64,000 nt of DNA from Symbiodinium microadriaticum (Eukaryota; Sar; Dinophyceae; Suessiales; Symbiodiniaceae), in contig LSRX01000714.1 in assembly GCA_001939145.1 (NCBI GenBank), forward strand, positions 249,559 to 313,558, in the 5' to 3' direction. The translations under genes and the position numbers were made by a program. Position 1 is the first letter of the stretch, and each line of letters starts with the position of its first letter. This document shows, piece by piece, positions 1 to 10,778 of this stretch. The notes under the pieces are model-generated. The model had not been told where the DNA came from. It ran no database searches and was given only the letters and a program-made list of their open reading frames with translations.

Positions 1-3000
1 TTTCCCTTTCTTGCATGTTTTTCGCAGACCATGGACACTCACTCTTGCTGCTATGGTTGTGGTTGTTGGTTGGTGGTGTTGTGTGTGTTTGGCGGCAAGG
101 GCTAGACATGCCCGAAGGAGCGATCCGCTCTCGAGCAAGCGAACCGCTCGAGAGGCAGGTCGAACTTTAAAAGACGACTGCCTTCGTGGCTACTGCTCTG
201 GTGCCCTTCGCAGCAAAAGTGAGTCTCGTGCCTTGTTGTAGTGTCCGTTTTGGTACAGCAGAGCGTGAGCAAGCAGAACCGTGTGTTGTTGTAATGTCAT
301 ATCACCAGATCAATGCTTAAGTGTTCTTGACATGTCGATTTTCGGCTGGCTGTACCGTCATGTCAGTCATGTCCTCTTTGAGCTGCAATGCAACGTCATC
401 TTTCGCATTGCCAACTCATATGCTTCAAGAGTGCGTAATGCTTAGAGTATTGTTTCGTTCGTGAACCTCTCGTAGCTTCGGAAGCTAGGTGTCAAGTGCG
501 GTATTTCCTACTGAGATACTCTTGTTTGGCTCCGATGTTTACCTTAGCATCAAATCGCATCACTCGATGAGTCCTATCTTCTGTCTTCATGACCTGGCCG
601 GAAACTAGAAGCCCCAAATCCTCGACACTGGTGCACTTTGCGAGGTCCCGACTGCCGCTTCTCTTGTTGGCCAGGACAAGGTCTCAGGGAGAGTGTTCAA
701 TTCCTGCATCATTGTTTCGAAAAAGCCGTTTTGTAAGCAGAGGTGAGGTGTGGCAAGGCTGGGGCCACAAAATTCCCAGCTCTTACCTCTGAACCCTCTG
801 TTGATGTTGAGCCAACTGTTGTGCGCGGCCAACGGCTGGTCGTGCGGCACAGCACTGCTGCCAGCTCAGGCATAGCAGAGAGCTCTTGTTCTTGTGCTAA
901 ATCTTTTGGAAGTGATTGATTCGGGCCAACTTCAGACTGCACTGAACTGCATTCAAGCCTTTGCTGGTATTGGTCACGACAAACGAACACCCTAGCCCTA
1001 GCCGACTCTAACGGGCTTTAGCAAAGCCCTTGCCTGAGACTCCACTCATATGTTGACCTTAGCCGTAGGAAGCATCCTGTAATCTTGTTTCAGGCGTTGG
1101 CGACAGTGCGCATGTTCCTGGTTTGCCATTTCTACCGGAATCGCTGCCCGCACATGTGGCTCGTTCGAATGAAAGAACTTTTTGGTGGGGAGGCCTAGCC
1201 TCCTCTTAGGCCGCCTCTTAGATGGGGGGTCAGCATGGGCCGGGCATGCAGTTTAGTATTATCCTTTGACCATCCACAAGTTTACAGCTTCGTGCAAGAC
1301 AGCCCGTGTCCGTGCTGCTGTCCCAGAGACTAAACGTGGGATTCAGTCCCGCCGCGAAACTGAAGGCGGGACGAGTTGCCACGGGCAGCAGAGGGTTGTT
1401 TGCTTTGGGAGGTCGTGCCAGAGCCTGTTGCCAACATGTCGCTTGTGGCACTACTTGAGACTCGCTTGAAAAGCCTGGTCCGCACGAAACCTCTGCTTGT
1501 GCAGTTATGGTGGACGATGGTAGTGGACACGCTGCCACACGGCGTGGCTCTCAGAATCTCCTAAGTTGATACCTGCAGGAGCTTGAATTTAAGTCGTACC
1601 TGGTCAGCGAAACCAGCGACTAGAACAAAGAGACTATGTTGTCACACAGGAGTTAGAGGAATCAAGTCAAGTGTGGAGTGCCGCCGACATTCTGGGCTGA
1701 GGCCGCTCAGGCAAACTGGCGCACAGGAGCATGTGCATGCCTTTGGTGTGTGTGTGTGTGTGCGTGTGGCCAGTGCTGTGGCTTTGCATGCTGGCTTCAA
1801 GGGAGTGTAGGCCGTGTGAGGGTTTGTGTTTTGGGCGAATGTTGGGGATTATTCACTTTGTTATGTGCCTTGCCCCGGTGGTCCAGCTTCAGAGTGTGAA
1901 TTCTTCGCTTGAGTCGCACGGGCCCCTCAGTTGAAGCATGTGCACTTCCAGGACGCCAAAGCAAAGGCGCACAACGGTGGCAACCTCGGTCAGACATTCC
2001 TGTCCTGGGTCGCCCCTAGGCTTCTGGTTGAAGGCCAGTGCTCCTTGTGATGAAGTTCCCGACATGCCTCGGTTTCAGTGCTTGTTGGGGCAGTATGTCG
2101 ATGGCTGACACTTGTCATGCCACCACAGTTTGCCATTCCCTGTCCGTGTTGCAATGTTCTATGTCGTGAGTTTTGAGCAGTAAAATCAAGCACAGCAAAG
2201 CCTCATGGTTTCCGACTATGCATGTACCGTAATTTCGTTTAATTCGTGGTTTCCCGGAGCACCCATTTGACGGCACAACCTCGTGCCATCGTCAGGTCCG
2301 GGTTTGCACCGGCAGCTCCGGAAGACCAAGTTTTGCATGTTCCACTTGCAGGCTCGCTCTGAAACTGCATGACTCTGTAAGCCCAAACCCTATAAGATCC
2401 TATGCCCCCGTTGTTGGCTGTATGGTCGTATACGTCTAGCCCCACAACGCTGCACAAGCACAGTGCAGACTTGAGAACCGTCAGAAGAGGCTGTGAACAG
2501 AAGCATATACACAAATAATCTCATAAGAAGAACCGCTGCAAGCACGCAGTGGTACATTTGTCACATCAAACTAACAGCTACGAATAATATAAGTAAGCAC
2601 AACACGCTGGAAATATCAACTTGCACTGTACATCAACTACTCCGTGAAGTCCGTTGCATAAGATGACGACATGATAACTCATTGGCACTAACTTCCGATC
2701 ATAGCGGAATCAAGTAACACAGCCATGCAGTAATGTCATACTTTCGTGAAACATTGGCATGCTGCTCAGCAACAGTATCGGAATCGTGGATGAAGATGAA
2801 CCTGTATGCATACAGCAGCAGTGCTGCGTGTGCATGTAGTGTAGTTGGAATGGCATAGCCAAAACACCGCAATGACATGACAACGGAATCTCCGGTGGGT
2901 CGGTTTGAATTGCGATGTACATATACTTAGAGTCAAGTCATGAGCATTGCTGCGTGTGTATACATACAGAGACACGTGCGAAATTCATGCTGCAGATGCA

Positions 3001-3527
3001 AACACCTGCGGCAAGTTGTGCTCTTGCCTTTCGATGCAGGGGGTATGCCAGTTCGGTGAGAACTGCGTGCGGCCCCAAGACTACCATACTTAGTAAAATG
3101 CGGCCTAATGGAAGGAGCGGTCGCCTTACATGTATGGTGTTGCGTAGTTAGCATGCTTGCTGCATGATCGCTGGATCGCAAGCACGTGTACGTTTAGGCG
3201 GCGAGAGGTGGTTGATCAAGATGCCCAAACCATGTCGGTGCTAATCCACCCGCAGACCTCCTCTGTGCACAAGCCTAGAGAAGTGCTGGCTTGTGTTTTC
3301 GACTAGCATTGCCAGAGCTGCTCTGTGTTCATTATACAGCTCGCATCGAGCGCACCACGGTGAATTTTCAGGCCTTCGCACATGGGTGTGAAGAGTTGCA
3401 GGGGGCGCGTGGCTTACGGCCCCTTCTGATATTAATTTTGCACATGGCAGAATGACATGCTGGTGTGCAATTCGACTGGAAGCTGACGATAGTGACGTGT
3501 AGTGTGTACGTGGTAAGCAGGTTCAAC
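1..3527. other. No recognisable gene
   Basis: Short overlapping ORFs occur on both strands, but none has a recognisable domain or sustained coding character. A small (TG)n tract lies near 1743-1768. The stretch is best read as intergenic or intronic. Confidence 0.5.
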
Positions 3528-3832
3528 ATGGCGAGCCCGAGCCGCGATGTCTGCCACTGTCTTGACAATGCCCAGGCTCCCGATCTACGGAACACGAAGC
3601 TCTGCAAAGACAAGGGTGAATGCCAGGAGAGGTTCTGTGCAGTCTTTGTTCCCACAGTTGCCTGCTTGGCTTCGCTTTTTTCCAGAAGGACAGACGCTGT
3701 CCGTACGCACACAACGAAGAGGAGCTCCGTTCGACAGGCCTCTTCTACAAAAAGTCGCTGCTTGCCTTACTCAGAGTTGGGTCTTGCAGATCTCGCCCTG
3801 CCACCCTCCCACACTCCCAACCACCATACTGA
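3528..3832 (+). CDS. CCCH-type zinc-finger protein, two exons
   Basis: A start codon at 3528 opens a reading frame containing TKLCKDKGEC followed by Q. Removing 3627-3685 joins it in frame to KDRRCPYAHNEEELR and then STGLFYKKSL. The join creates a C-x5-C-x5-C-x3-H finger followed by the acidic NEEELR tail that commonly follows CCCH fingers; Tyr-Lys-Lys ahead would normally lead into a second finger, but none is visible. CCCH proteins usually bind RNA and act in mRNA decay or translation. The frame ends at 3832. The candidate intron is 59 bp, starts with GA and ends with AG; both junctions carry CCAG, so the exact boundary can slide. The gene may continue in further exons or be a truncated copy. 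Finger assignment is fairly sure; gene boundaries are not. Confidence 0.6.
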
Positions 3833-4851
3833 CTATACTGCTACTATTGCTGCGTCCAAACAGTGATGGCGACGACGACGAGGACAAAACAGGGACATCG
3901 ACGACAACGTTGGTGAATAGTTCTGTGTCGCATGTGCGCTCAGGCTTTGCATCTGGCATCAGAAGGCGAGCCCGAGGGAAGCTTGTTGCAGTCTTAGCCC
4001 TTTTACATGCCTGACTTTCGCCTCTGTCATGAGAACGAGCCGAACAGTGTTGAGCCTGCCAGTTTGCAGAGGCACGCAATTGTACGGATGAACCTGCGCA
4101 GTGGTTGCTTGAAGGCAAATTCTCCACACTGCAGGTTGCGAACCTGATTCTGCTCTTTCCCACGAAGTCGTGACGTTTGAGCGTAGGAGCCTGCTGAACT
4201 TGAAAGGAGCTGTCGCTTCTTCACAGAACTGTATTTCGATTGCAATTTGCTGGATTTGGCCATCGTGTGATGTGACGCCCCGTGTTTATTCCATGTTTCA
4301 TATTTCCCATCAACCTCTCAATGTCGTAGGGCAGAAGCGCCAAATCTTGCTCCTTGCTCGCAGGGAAAGTGCAGAAACGGAGAGACTTGCCGTTTCGCTC
4401 ATGGCTCGGCTGAGCAGAGGCAAGTGGCGATGCACTGAACGTGGCATGGGGTTGACGAGTTTCTGTATCTGCTCCTAGGCTTCGTGATGCTCAGTTCTGG
4501 GAAGCCAGCAAAATGTCAATCTCTCTTGCTTATGGGTTGGTTTGTGATAACTCGCCTTGCTTGCAACGACATTCAGTCGCCGCGGAATCCGGAAACTAAG
4601 CTTTGTGCAAGGCTGTTTCTGTCTACAGCTTTTCGTTCAAGGTCCTCGTTCAGCATTCGTGTATGCTAAGGGAGACCTCCGAGACGCGTCAACTAGCTTG
4701 CTCCGATGGAGCATCACTCCTGCACATGGCATTCATGCAGCAGAATGCAGGAAGTTGTTGCTGGGGCAGAACAGGTACACCGGGTTGTTGAGCTTTGCCG
4801 AAAGAGTGGGATAGTATCATCGTGCTGATAGAGGTGGTAATGCCAACGTGA
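3833..4851. other. No gene seen
   Basis: Only short, incoherent ORFs are present on both strands; no repeat or structural feature stands out. Confidence 0.45.
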
Positions 4852-5347
4852 TCCCGCCTTGGCCCCCAAAGTCTTCCCGACGAGGATGCACAACCACATG
4901 CGGGGCAAGAAGTCGGCCTCTTCTGCCGAAGGTGCTCTCATGACCAATTTATCAGCGATGATGCTCGAGGTGCTGAGGATGATGAGGTCCAAAGGGCCAT
5001 GGGGATGTTCATAGGTGGTGATGCTTCTTGTGATAGGCTCTTTGTGATTGGCAGTTTCTGACACCCGACACTGCGTCTCATGCGAGGCGCAGGGGCTGTG
5101 GGTCTGTGGGCCCGGCACATTGCAGTGCGCTCCTTCGCTGTCCACAGCATATTTGTCGCCAGCTCTCCAAAGCGTGGTAGAGGGATCAAGCAGTGACAAA
5201 AGCTGTCCCCATGTCGGATCTTCCATCGTAGTGAAATTCAAGCACGCAGTCGGAGAATGCAGCCAGGACCTCGCATACGAGGAGCTCATCTTCAAGCTCT
5301 TCACAGGCTATCCGTGGTCGAGAAACTCCACCTGTGAGCACTCCTGA
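4852..5347 (+). pseudogene. Cysteine-rich coding region with one frameshift
   Basis: From 4852 (just after a stop) one frame reads through FCRRCSHDQFISDD and MGMFIGGDASCDRLFVIG. After about 5045 the frame one base over continues with SDTRHCVSCEAQGLW, then SSIVVKFKHAVGECSQ and LFTGYPW, stopping at 5347. The two CxxC pairs suggest a structural zinc site split across the halves. Amino-acid composition is coding-like on the plus strand, whereas the overlapping minus-strand ORF (4714-5304) is not. I cannot assign a family; small zinc-ribbon folds such as the Yippee/Mis18/CULT group were considered but the spacing does not match convincingly. The single frameshift may be decay, a sequencing error or a missed small intron. 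No start codon was assigned. Confidence 0.4.
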
Positions 5348-8155
5348 AGCCCTTAATTACCGGCCCTACACATCGAAAGAAAAGTAAGTCTGAATTCCAA
5401 AACCTCCCCTAACAAAGAAGGGAAGCAGAAAGGCGTCGAAACTGTCAAGATCGAAGAAGTTGGTTAGCAGGTCCCATGCCAAAGCAGAAGCACGGCCCCG
5501 AGTCGCCGCCCAAGTTTGAGGTTTCAGTGCGAGGACTCCCTTTCAGAATTTTTCGGCTGTCGCTGGCGGTTCCTTCGCTGATCTGTGGTTTTTCTGTAGT
5601 CGTCAGGAATTGCGGAGGATGCCCGGGTGCCCGCTTGGGATGAGCACAAGTTCTTGGGGCGGGTCTTGCAGAGACCCCCTCGTTTTCAGAATTTACAACA
5701 GCCCCCGGACGTGAGCCCGCAGCCGATGGCGACGATGATGATGATGCTGATGCTGAGAACGAGCAGATTCGGAATGGCAATGATCCGATGGTGGCGGTGA
5801 TGTTTTTTTCTTTTACGGTGATAGTCCCGATTGTGACAAGGAGGAGGAGGGCAGCACGACAAGGTTTTAACCGACACTTTCTTCTGTAGCAAGCACGTCC
5901 CAAAGCTGTCGAGTTGCAGCAGCGTTTCGCAAAGGCCCCGGTGCCAATTACGACTACGACACGCTGGGCAAGGCTTCCGTGTTCAGGGCTGCGGAGGAAG
6001 CCAGCAGTACAGGGTTGAGAGTGTTGTTTTCCATTTTGGAGCTTTGACAGTGCATCTTCATAAGCAACCACATTCTTGGAGGGATAACTCATTCTGCATG
6101 GAGCTCGCTGCGAAGTTTGATCCCGGGAAAATCAAGAAGTGATTGCATTGCTATCTTTCTAAACCCCATCCACCTCGCACGGTGAGGTGTCTGACGGCAC
6201 AGCACTCCAGTCTTTCGCCGCTCGGTGGATGCCTCGGATGTCCTGCTCCACGGCAGTCTTGAATCTCAGGTGGACTTCGTAACCTTTTGCTTCGGTGGCT
6301 CTGTAAGCATGGGGTAGGAACACGGATGTTCAGCCAGGCTGTGCGTAAAGCCTTCAGGGGGGTGCCCTGGTCCTTTTCGCGACGCGGTTGCTAACCACAC
6401 GAGCTCGAGTTCCGGACGAAATCCAAACTCTTTGACGGACCAGATGAGTAATTGCCAATCCCTACATTGGCCCTACATGCGCTGCCTTGTACCCTCTGCA
6501 GGGGTTCCCTGTTCAACTGCGGCCGAGGGTTCGACGTGAGGATTCAGGCTTGCCGTTTCCGCGGTGTTCGGTTGAGCTTCTCTTCGGAACGTTGTGCAGA
6601 GCATGAGCCGCTCAGAGCCTTGCGCAGTCTGCACCTGCAATCCCTGCGCTGAGGTGTCTCGCAGCACATGACTGGCCGCAGGCCATGTCACTCCGCCCAA
6701 GCGTGTTGCCGGACGAGCATGGTAATGTCGGGTTTAGGGCGCAGAGCCCAGAACACCGCAGCAGTGCAACTCTGGTGAGTTGCTTGCCGTCAGCTTCAGC
6801 TCCCAGCTCCTCTGGTGCACCTCTGCACTGCTACTAGGGCATCAACTGCGCTACCACCGTTGGCATATATAACAGACTGCAGGCAGCTCCTGCACAGCCA
6901 GGGCCTCGGCGTGGCTGCAGGGTCAAAGTTGACAGACTCTGCTGTCATTGTGAACGGCTGGCTGTTAGAATGGTAGCGACAGGCGCTGATCCATTCGTGT
7001 TGGATGGGTTATGTACTTTAGCAAACTTGTTGCATCGCATCGTCTTGGGGGTTATCGGATCGGATGGTACCTAATTTCACTCCGGAATAGAGTGTGCAAC
7101 GGCGCCAAGCAAAGCATGACAAAGGAAAAGCTCATTATGTGATCCGAAACGGAACTGCGCAGCCAAGGCAGCCCCTGCATCAGAGTCAGGCTCGCAGGGT
7201 TCAGGGTCTTAGGAGTCTGACGGCTTTGGAATGGGTGCAGAGCTTATGACCCGAGAGCATCGGCTTCCCCTTTTGCACGACCAGCTCTTTCGCCGGACTG
7301 TCGCACTGAGAGCTAATTTCTGGCTCAATAAAGGCAATATGCGAACCAATACGTTTGTTTCGCACGGCTTGATGAGAGGGGGGGAGGAGATAGCCGACAA
7401 GGCGACAGTTGTGCACCGTCTTCAGCAGTCTTCAGACGAAGACGCATTCCAGTGCCGACACTCTGCAAGATAGTTGAATGTTCATTGCTGCACATGATTG
7501 TCGTCTTCGCCGCCGTCGTGGTAGTGATGCCAGAGCAGCATCATGATCTCGTTGTGGGCAAACTTCGTACACTTCACATCCCCTTCTTCACAGCCCAGCT
7601 GCCCAACACTGCGTCCCGTTCATCTGAAACCTGGTGCAATTGTTCTTCAAGTTACTCCACCTTGTTCTCCAAGCTGCATGGGATAGTATGTCTGCTTGTA
7701 GCAGGCGGCTCTCCGCAAGGCTTCGCTTATCAAGCCTCCGGATTCGAGCCTTCTGCTTTCAAGATGTGTTGCCCGTGCTAAAGACACGAGAAGCAGCACA
7801 GAAACGACCTGCAACATGCCACGAAGAAGCTGGAAGCAAGGAAGGGTAGCTTTATCCGGTGAGCTTTTTGCCAGGTGGTGCTCCAGGCATCACCGCTTTC
7901 ACGCGCCCTCGAGGCTCCTTGCTTCTCGAGTCGGTTGATGCAGAACCGTACCTTGCACACGTGGCTACTCCGGCTCGACCGCGCCACTGCCCTTGCTTTG
8001 ATATTCTTGTAACGATCGGCTCCAGCTTGAAGGGCATGGCGCCAGCGTGCTCATGATGCCTGCACTATGCCATTAAGCCTTCGACACAGACCTGTACCTG
8101 CGAGGGCAGTCAATATGTGATCACTTGCCCTGCTGATAAGTCCTCTCCTGACCAG
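5348..8155. other. No confident gene
   Basis: Several ORFs of 60-215 codons occur, including a minus-strand one at 5445-6092 and a plus-strand one at 7231-7473 (LMTREHRLPLLHDQLFRR near its start). None carries a recognised domain. An exon here is possible but unsupported. Confidence 0.4.
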
Positions 8156-8434
8156 GTGGAGCAGCAGCAGCAGCAGCAACAGCAGCAACAGCAGCAACAG
8201 CAGCAACAGCAGCAGCAACAGCAGCAGCTCCAGCAGCTCCAGCTGAAGTCGCAGACTCAGATCGAGCGGTTCATGGAACGCAAGCTCCAAATCGAAGTAC
8301 TTTCGGCTGTGATTGACCAGACGGTTGATGGGCGGATTAGACCACATCCATGTCAGCCGGGAAGGCCCCGACGATGTCCATGTGAGTCGGCGTTGCAATG
8401 TTCAGGGTCGTTTCGTTGGTTGTTAAATAGTTGA
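8156..8434 (+). CDS. Glutamine-rich exon, partial
   Basis: After a plausible acceptor (CAG ending at 8155) the frame encodes Val-Glu and a run of more than 20 glutamines, then LQQLQLKSQTQIERFMERKL, which looks like a coiled coil. The run is built from mixed CAG and CAA codons, so it is not a pure slipped triplet. Two similar Gln/Leu-rich segments occur at 24830-24922 and 24969-25166, the first also ending in Gln-Thr-Gln. The Gln-rich segment could be a transcription-factor or scaffold-like low-complexity region, but no function is claimed. The true exon end is unknown; the frame stays open to 8434. Confidence 0.35.
   Translation: MEQQQQQQQQQQQQQQQQQQQQQQLQQLQLKSQTQIERFMERKLQIEVLSAVIDQTVDGRIRPHPCQPGRPRRCPCESALQCSGSFRWLLNS
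8162..8228 (+). repeat. (CAG/CAA)n trinucleotide repeat
   Basis: Interrupted CAG/CAA repeat, in frame as poly-glutamine in the exon that contains it. Confidence 0.85.
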
Positions 8435-8944
8435 GTTGATTCATTGTTGGCACGCCACCAAAGGGCCGCTGCCGGTTTTCTGCAGTTCAGACCTTGCAGC
8501 ATCCATGCGAACAGGGTTTTTGCAGCTAAGTAATTAAGTCAAAACGATCTTCATCTGGGGACGAGCTCAGTTTTCAAAAAGCCAACTGTGTCGCACGTTG
8601 GTACATCCGGGCTACAGGAAAGTTTGGAAAGAAGCCAACAGCAGCTTCGGACGAGCCCCAAACCAAAGCATGATCCAGAAATCTTACGGTCTTCTTCTTG
8701 GCTGCATGTCCCGGGCACGAGGCTGCTGCAGCTTCAGCAGCTCAAAGCACTGGTGGAGTCACACCTGCCATCTGCAGGCCAATGGCGGAAGATGACGGAA
8801 CCAAGGTTTAGAGCTACAGCCTACTGTGAGAGTTCTTACATGTGTGTGTATATATATATACACACGTATGAAGGAGTAGTATTTTTCATTTGCTCGTTTG
8901 TTTTCTTGTTTAGTCGTTTATCTAGATGTTTGATAGATCTGTTT
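8435..8944. other. No gene; short palindrome
   Basis: No coding signal. A perfect palindrome of GTGTGTATATA / TATATACACAC type lies at about 8842-8865. The AT content rises toward the (AT)n tract downstream. Confidence 0.4.
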
Positions 8945-8966
8945 GTAAAAATAAATAAATAAATAA

Positions 8967-9002
<36 letters not shown>
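8945..9002. repeat. (AAAT)n and (AT)n microsatellite
   Basis: An AAAT tetranucleotide run grades into (AT)n. The transposon starts at the end of this run, and its other end abuts a second (AT)n tract at 14439, so both are likely halves of one target site. Confidence 0.85.
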
Positions 9003-9004
<2 letters not shown>

Positions 9005-9040
9005 TACCCCCCCCCTCTGTTATCTACCGTTTCGTGGCTT
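9003..9040 (+). repeat. Left terminal inverted repeat of the transposon
   Basis: Starts with nine Cs after GCTA and continues TCTGTTATCTACCGTTTCGT. It pairs with 14401-14438; the second base differs (C here, G at the other end). Confidence 0.85.
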
Positions 9041-9149
9041 TCCAGGGCGTGCGTCAGAGGATTTCAGAGGGTTTTGCATTGGAGATCAGCATACATTGGA
9101 GCAGGTGGAATGGGAGGATGCGAAATTTGAACTTGCAGCATGCCCGCTT

Positions 9150-9243
9150 CGTGGTCTGGACCCATTTCGCCTTGCCGCGATGCTATCCATGTACTGGGTG
9201 AGAAGGCCGCATGTCCCTACCCGCTGCCAAAACTCATGCGGCA
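9150..9243 (-). pseudogene. Decayed tandem duplicate of the transposase 3' end
   Basis: This stretch resembles 9251-9364, which holds the last codons of the transposase. In the minus direction it reads EFWQRVGTCG and LLTQYMDSIAARR, matching EYWQRGKDMW and LLTWYMGNITSRH of the intact gene. It lies between the transposase stop and the left terminal repeat, so the C-terminal coding end was duplicated in tandem and the outer copy then diverged. Confidence 0.6.
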
Positions 9244-9258
9244 TTTCCGCTTCGAGGT

Positions 9259-10524
9259 CTAGGCCTCCTTGTGCCTTGACGTGATGTTGCCCATGTACCA
9301 GGTGAGAAGGGTGCCGGTGCTGGCCCACATGTCCTTACCCCGCTGCCAATACTCATATTGGGCAGCCCTGATCTTCGCGGTTAGCTGGTGGGATCCGGTC
9401 TTGGTGTTTTGATTGATCTTTACCCGCTCTTTCAGGAAGCGCCAGGCCCGGTCAATCACCTGTGTGCCAGCCTTGACGGTGATCTTGCGCCCATTGGGGA
9501 GCTTGTGTTTTGCCAAGCGAACGAAGGTGGGGGGTTTCCAAACCTTCTTTCCTCCACGTAGCACCTTCTTCTTCTGGTGAACAACAGCATCATGGACTAC
9601 CCCACGGATCTTAGTCCGATAGCTCCGAGCACTGTCAGTGTGCAAGATGATCGAGCGATCTTTGAGCCACTTGCTGGCGATCTTGACCCAATCCTCCTTG
9701 CGCACGGCTCCTGGGCCTGGGGCTCTCTTGTGCGTGGTCAACGAACGCAATCGGAACAAGACCAGAGAGGAAGGCTTCCCGCGAGGCACCATGCCCAACC
9801 ACTGCTCCCACTTCATGGTTTTGTTGGGGTTGTGAGCATCCTCTGCCGCGATCAAGCACTTGTCGAAGACGGCCTCATCGGCTTCTACCTCCGTCCACTT
9901 TGTGCTCTTGCCGTTCCCCAGCACCATGCGGGCTTGCTCTGCATCTACGAAGCACTTCCTTGTAGTGGCTAGCTTCTTCTCCATGCTCTCGAGTGCCTTG
10001 TGGTTGATGCCCAAGACGATGTGGATGGAGCTGAGCGGAATGCCTGCAAGTCGAAGAAGAAGGGCACTGGCTTGTATGGCTAGCGGGTGTCCTTCCGACC
10101 CCATGTTTGATGTGAAGATGGGATGCAGATGTTGCGGAAGGATGAACTTCTGGCAGGCTTTGCGTCTGCAGCGGTATCGTGGAGTCAACCGTCCCCTGGA
10201 CTGAAGGCCTGAGACAGCCCCCAGGTTGCAGAAAGGACACTTCATGCGAGTCCAGTCCGGCAGCAGGCCATCCTCGGTGAGGAGCTTGACCGTCGCATCC
10301 TCGTCGACACCGATGAAGTCTTTCAAGTTCCTCTTCCATTTCAAGCGGTCAACACGGATCTTGATGGGGTTCTTGACGTAAGGCGTCTTTCGCCATTTTT
10401 CCGATTGGACCTTGTTACTTGTCGGCGTTTTCGTCAAGTTGTCCTTCAAGAGAAAGCGGGTTTTGCCCTTCTTCGCGAACGGAAAGAGGCAAGATGGCTT
10501 CTTCTTGGTGATCTGCTTTCCCAT
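9259..10524 (-). CDS. IS1595/ISXO2-type (Merlin-like) transposase
   Basis: This 421-aa protein is the likely enzyme that cuts and joins the element's ends. The start is the ATG at 10524; a stop lies six codons upstream. The N-terminus is very basic (KQITKKKP, KWRKTP). Residues 96-124 form a zinc ribbon (C96-x2-C99 ... C119-x4-C124), as expected for this superfamily. The RNase H-like core follows: D216 in VEADEAVFDK, D297 in ILHTDSARSY, and a third acidic position at D358 in QVIDRAWRFLKERV. The usual third residue in Merlin/IS1016 is Glu in an I-E-x-x-W context, so this is a DDD version. Length is longer than typical IS1016-like proteins because of the basic N-terminal extension. The stop is followed by a decayed duplicate of the 3' end. 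Family assignment is strong; activity is inferred from the intact frame. Confidence 0.85.
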   Translation of the reverse strand: MGKQITKKKPSCLFPFAKKGKTRFLLKDNLTKTPTSNKVQSEKWRKTPYVKNPIKIRVDRLKWKRNLKDFIGVDEDATVKLLTEDGLLPDWTRMKCPFCNLGAVSGLQSRGRLTPRYRCRRKACQKFILPQHLHPIFTSNMGSEGHPLAIQASALLLRLAGIPLSSIHIVLGINHKALESMEKKLATTRKCFVDAEQARMVLGNGKSTKWTEVEADEAVFDKCLIAAEDAHNPNKTMKWEQWLGMVPRGKPSSLVLFRLRSLTTHKRAPGPGAVRKEDWVKIASKWLKDRSIILHTDSARSYRTKIRGVVHDAVVHQKKKVLRGGKKVWKPPTFVRLAKHKLPNGRKITVKAGTQVIDRAWRFLKERVKINQNTKTGSHQLTAKIRAAQYEYWQRGKDMWASTGTLLTWYMGNITSRHKEA

Positions 10525-10778
10525 GGCCACGGCAAGCACCTAAGCCGTGCTGTACACAAGCAGAGTAAGAAGGCCCTGAGCAAAATGCTGATCACAGTTC
10601 GATGGGAGTAGCAGGACCAGAGTCGAGGCCAGAGGCCTGCTACATGCTACAGCAGCAGCAAGTTGTTAAGAGGGCAGGAGCTTGCAGCGGCAGCGACATT
10701 ACGTTTCTCCACTCGCCTTGGAACGGCAGCCATTGGGTTTATACTACCACGACCGTGCTGCCTACTCCTCTGCTCAGC
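10525..10778. other. Spacer between transposase and ATPase genes
   Basis: A 254-bp intergenic stretch within the transposon. No promoter or hairpin motif was recognised. Confidence 0.5.

Noticed and set aside
4714-5304. 196-codon minus-strand ORF
   Set aside because: The plus-strand frames over the same DNA have more coherent zinc-site-like sequence; this looks like their shadow.
5445-6092. 215-codon minus-strand ORF
   Set aside because: No domain, odd composition with Ser runs from GAT/GAC-type triplets on the other strand; not convincing.
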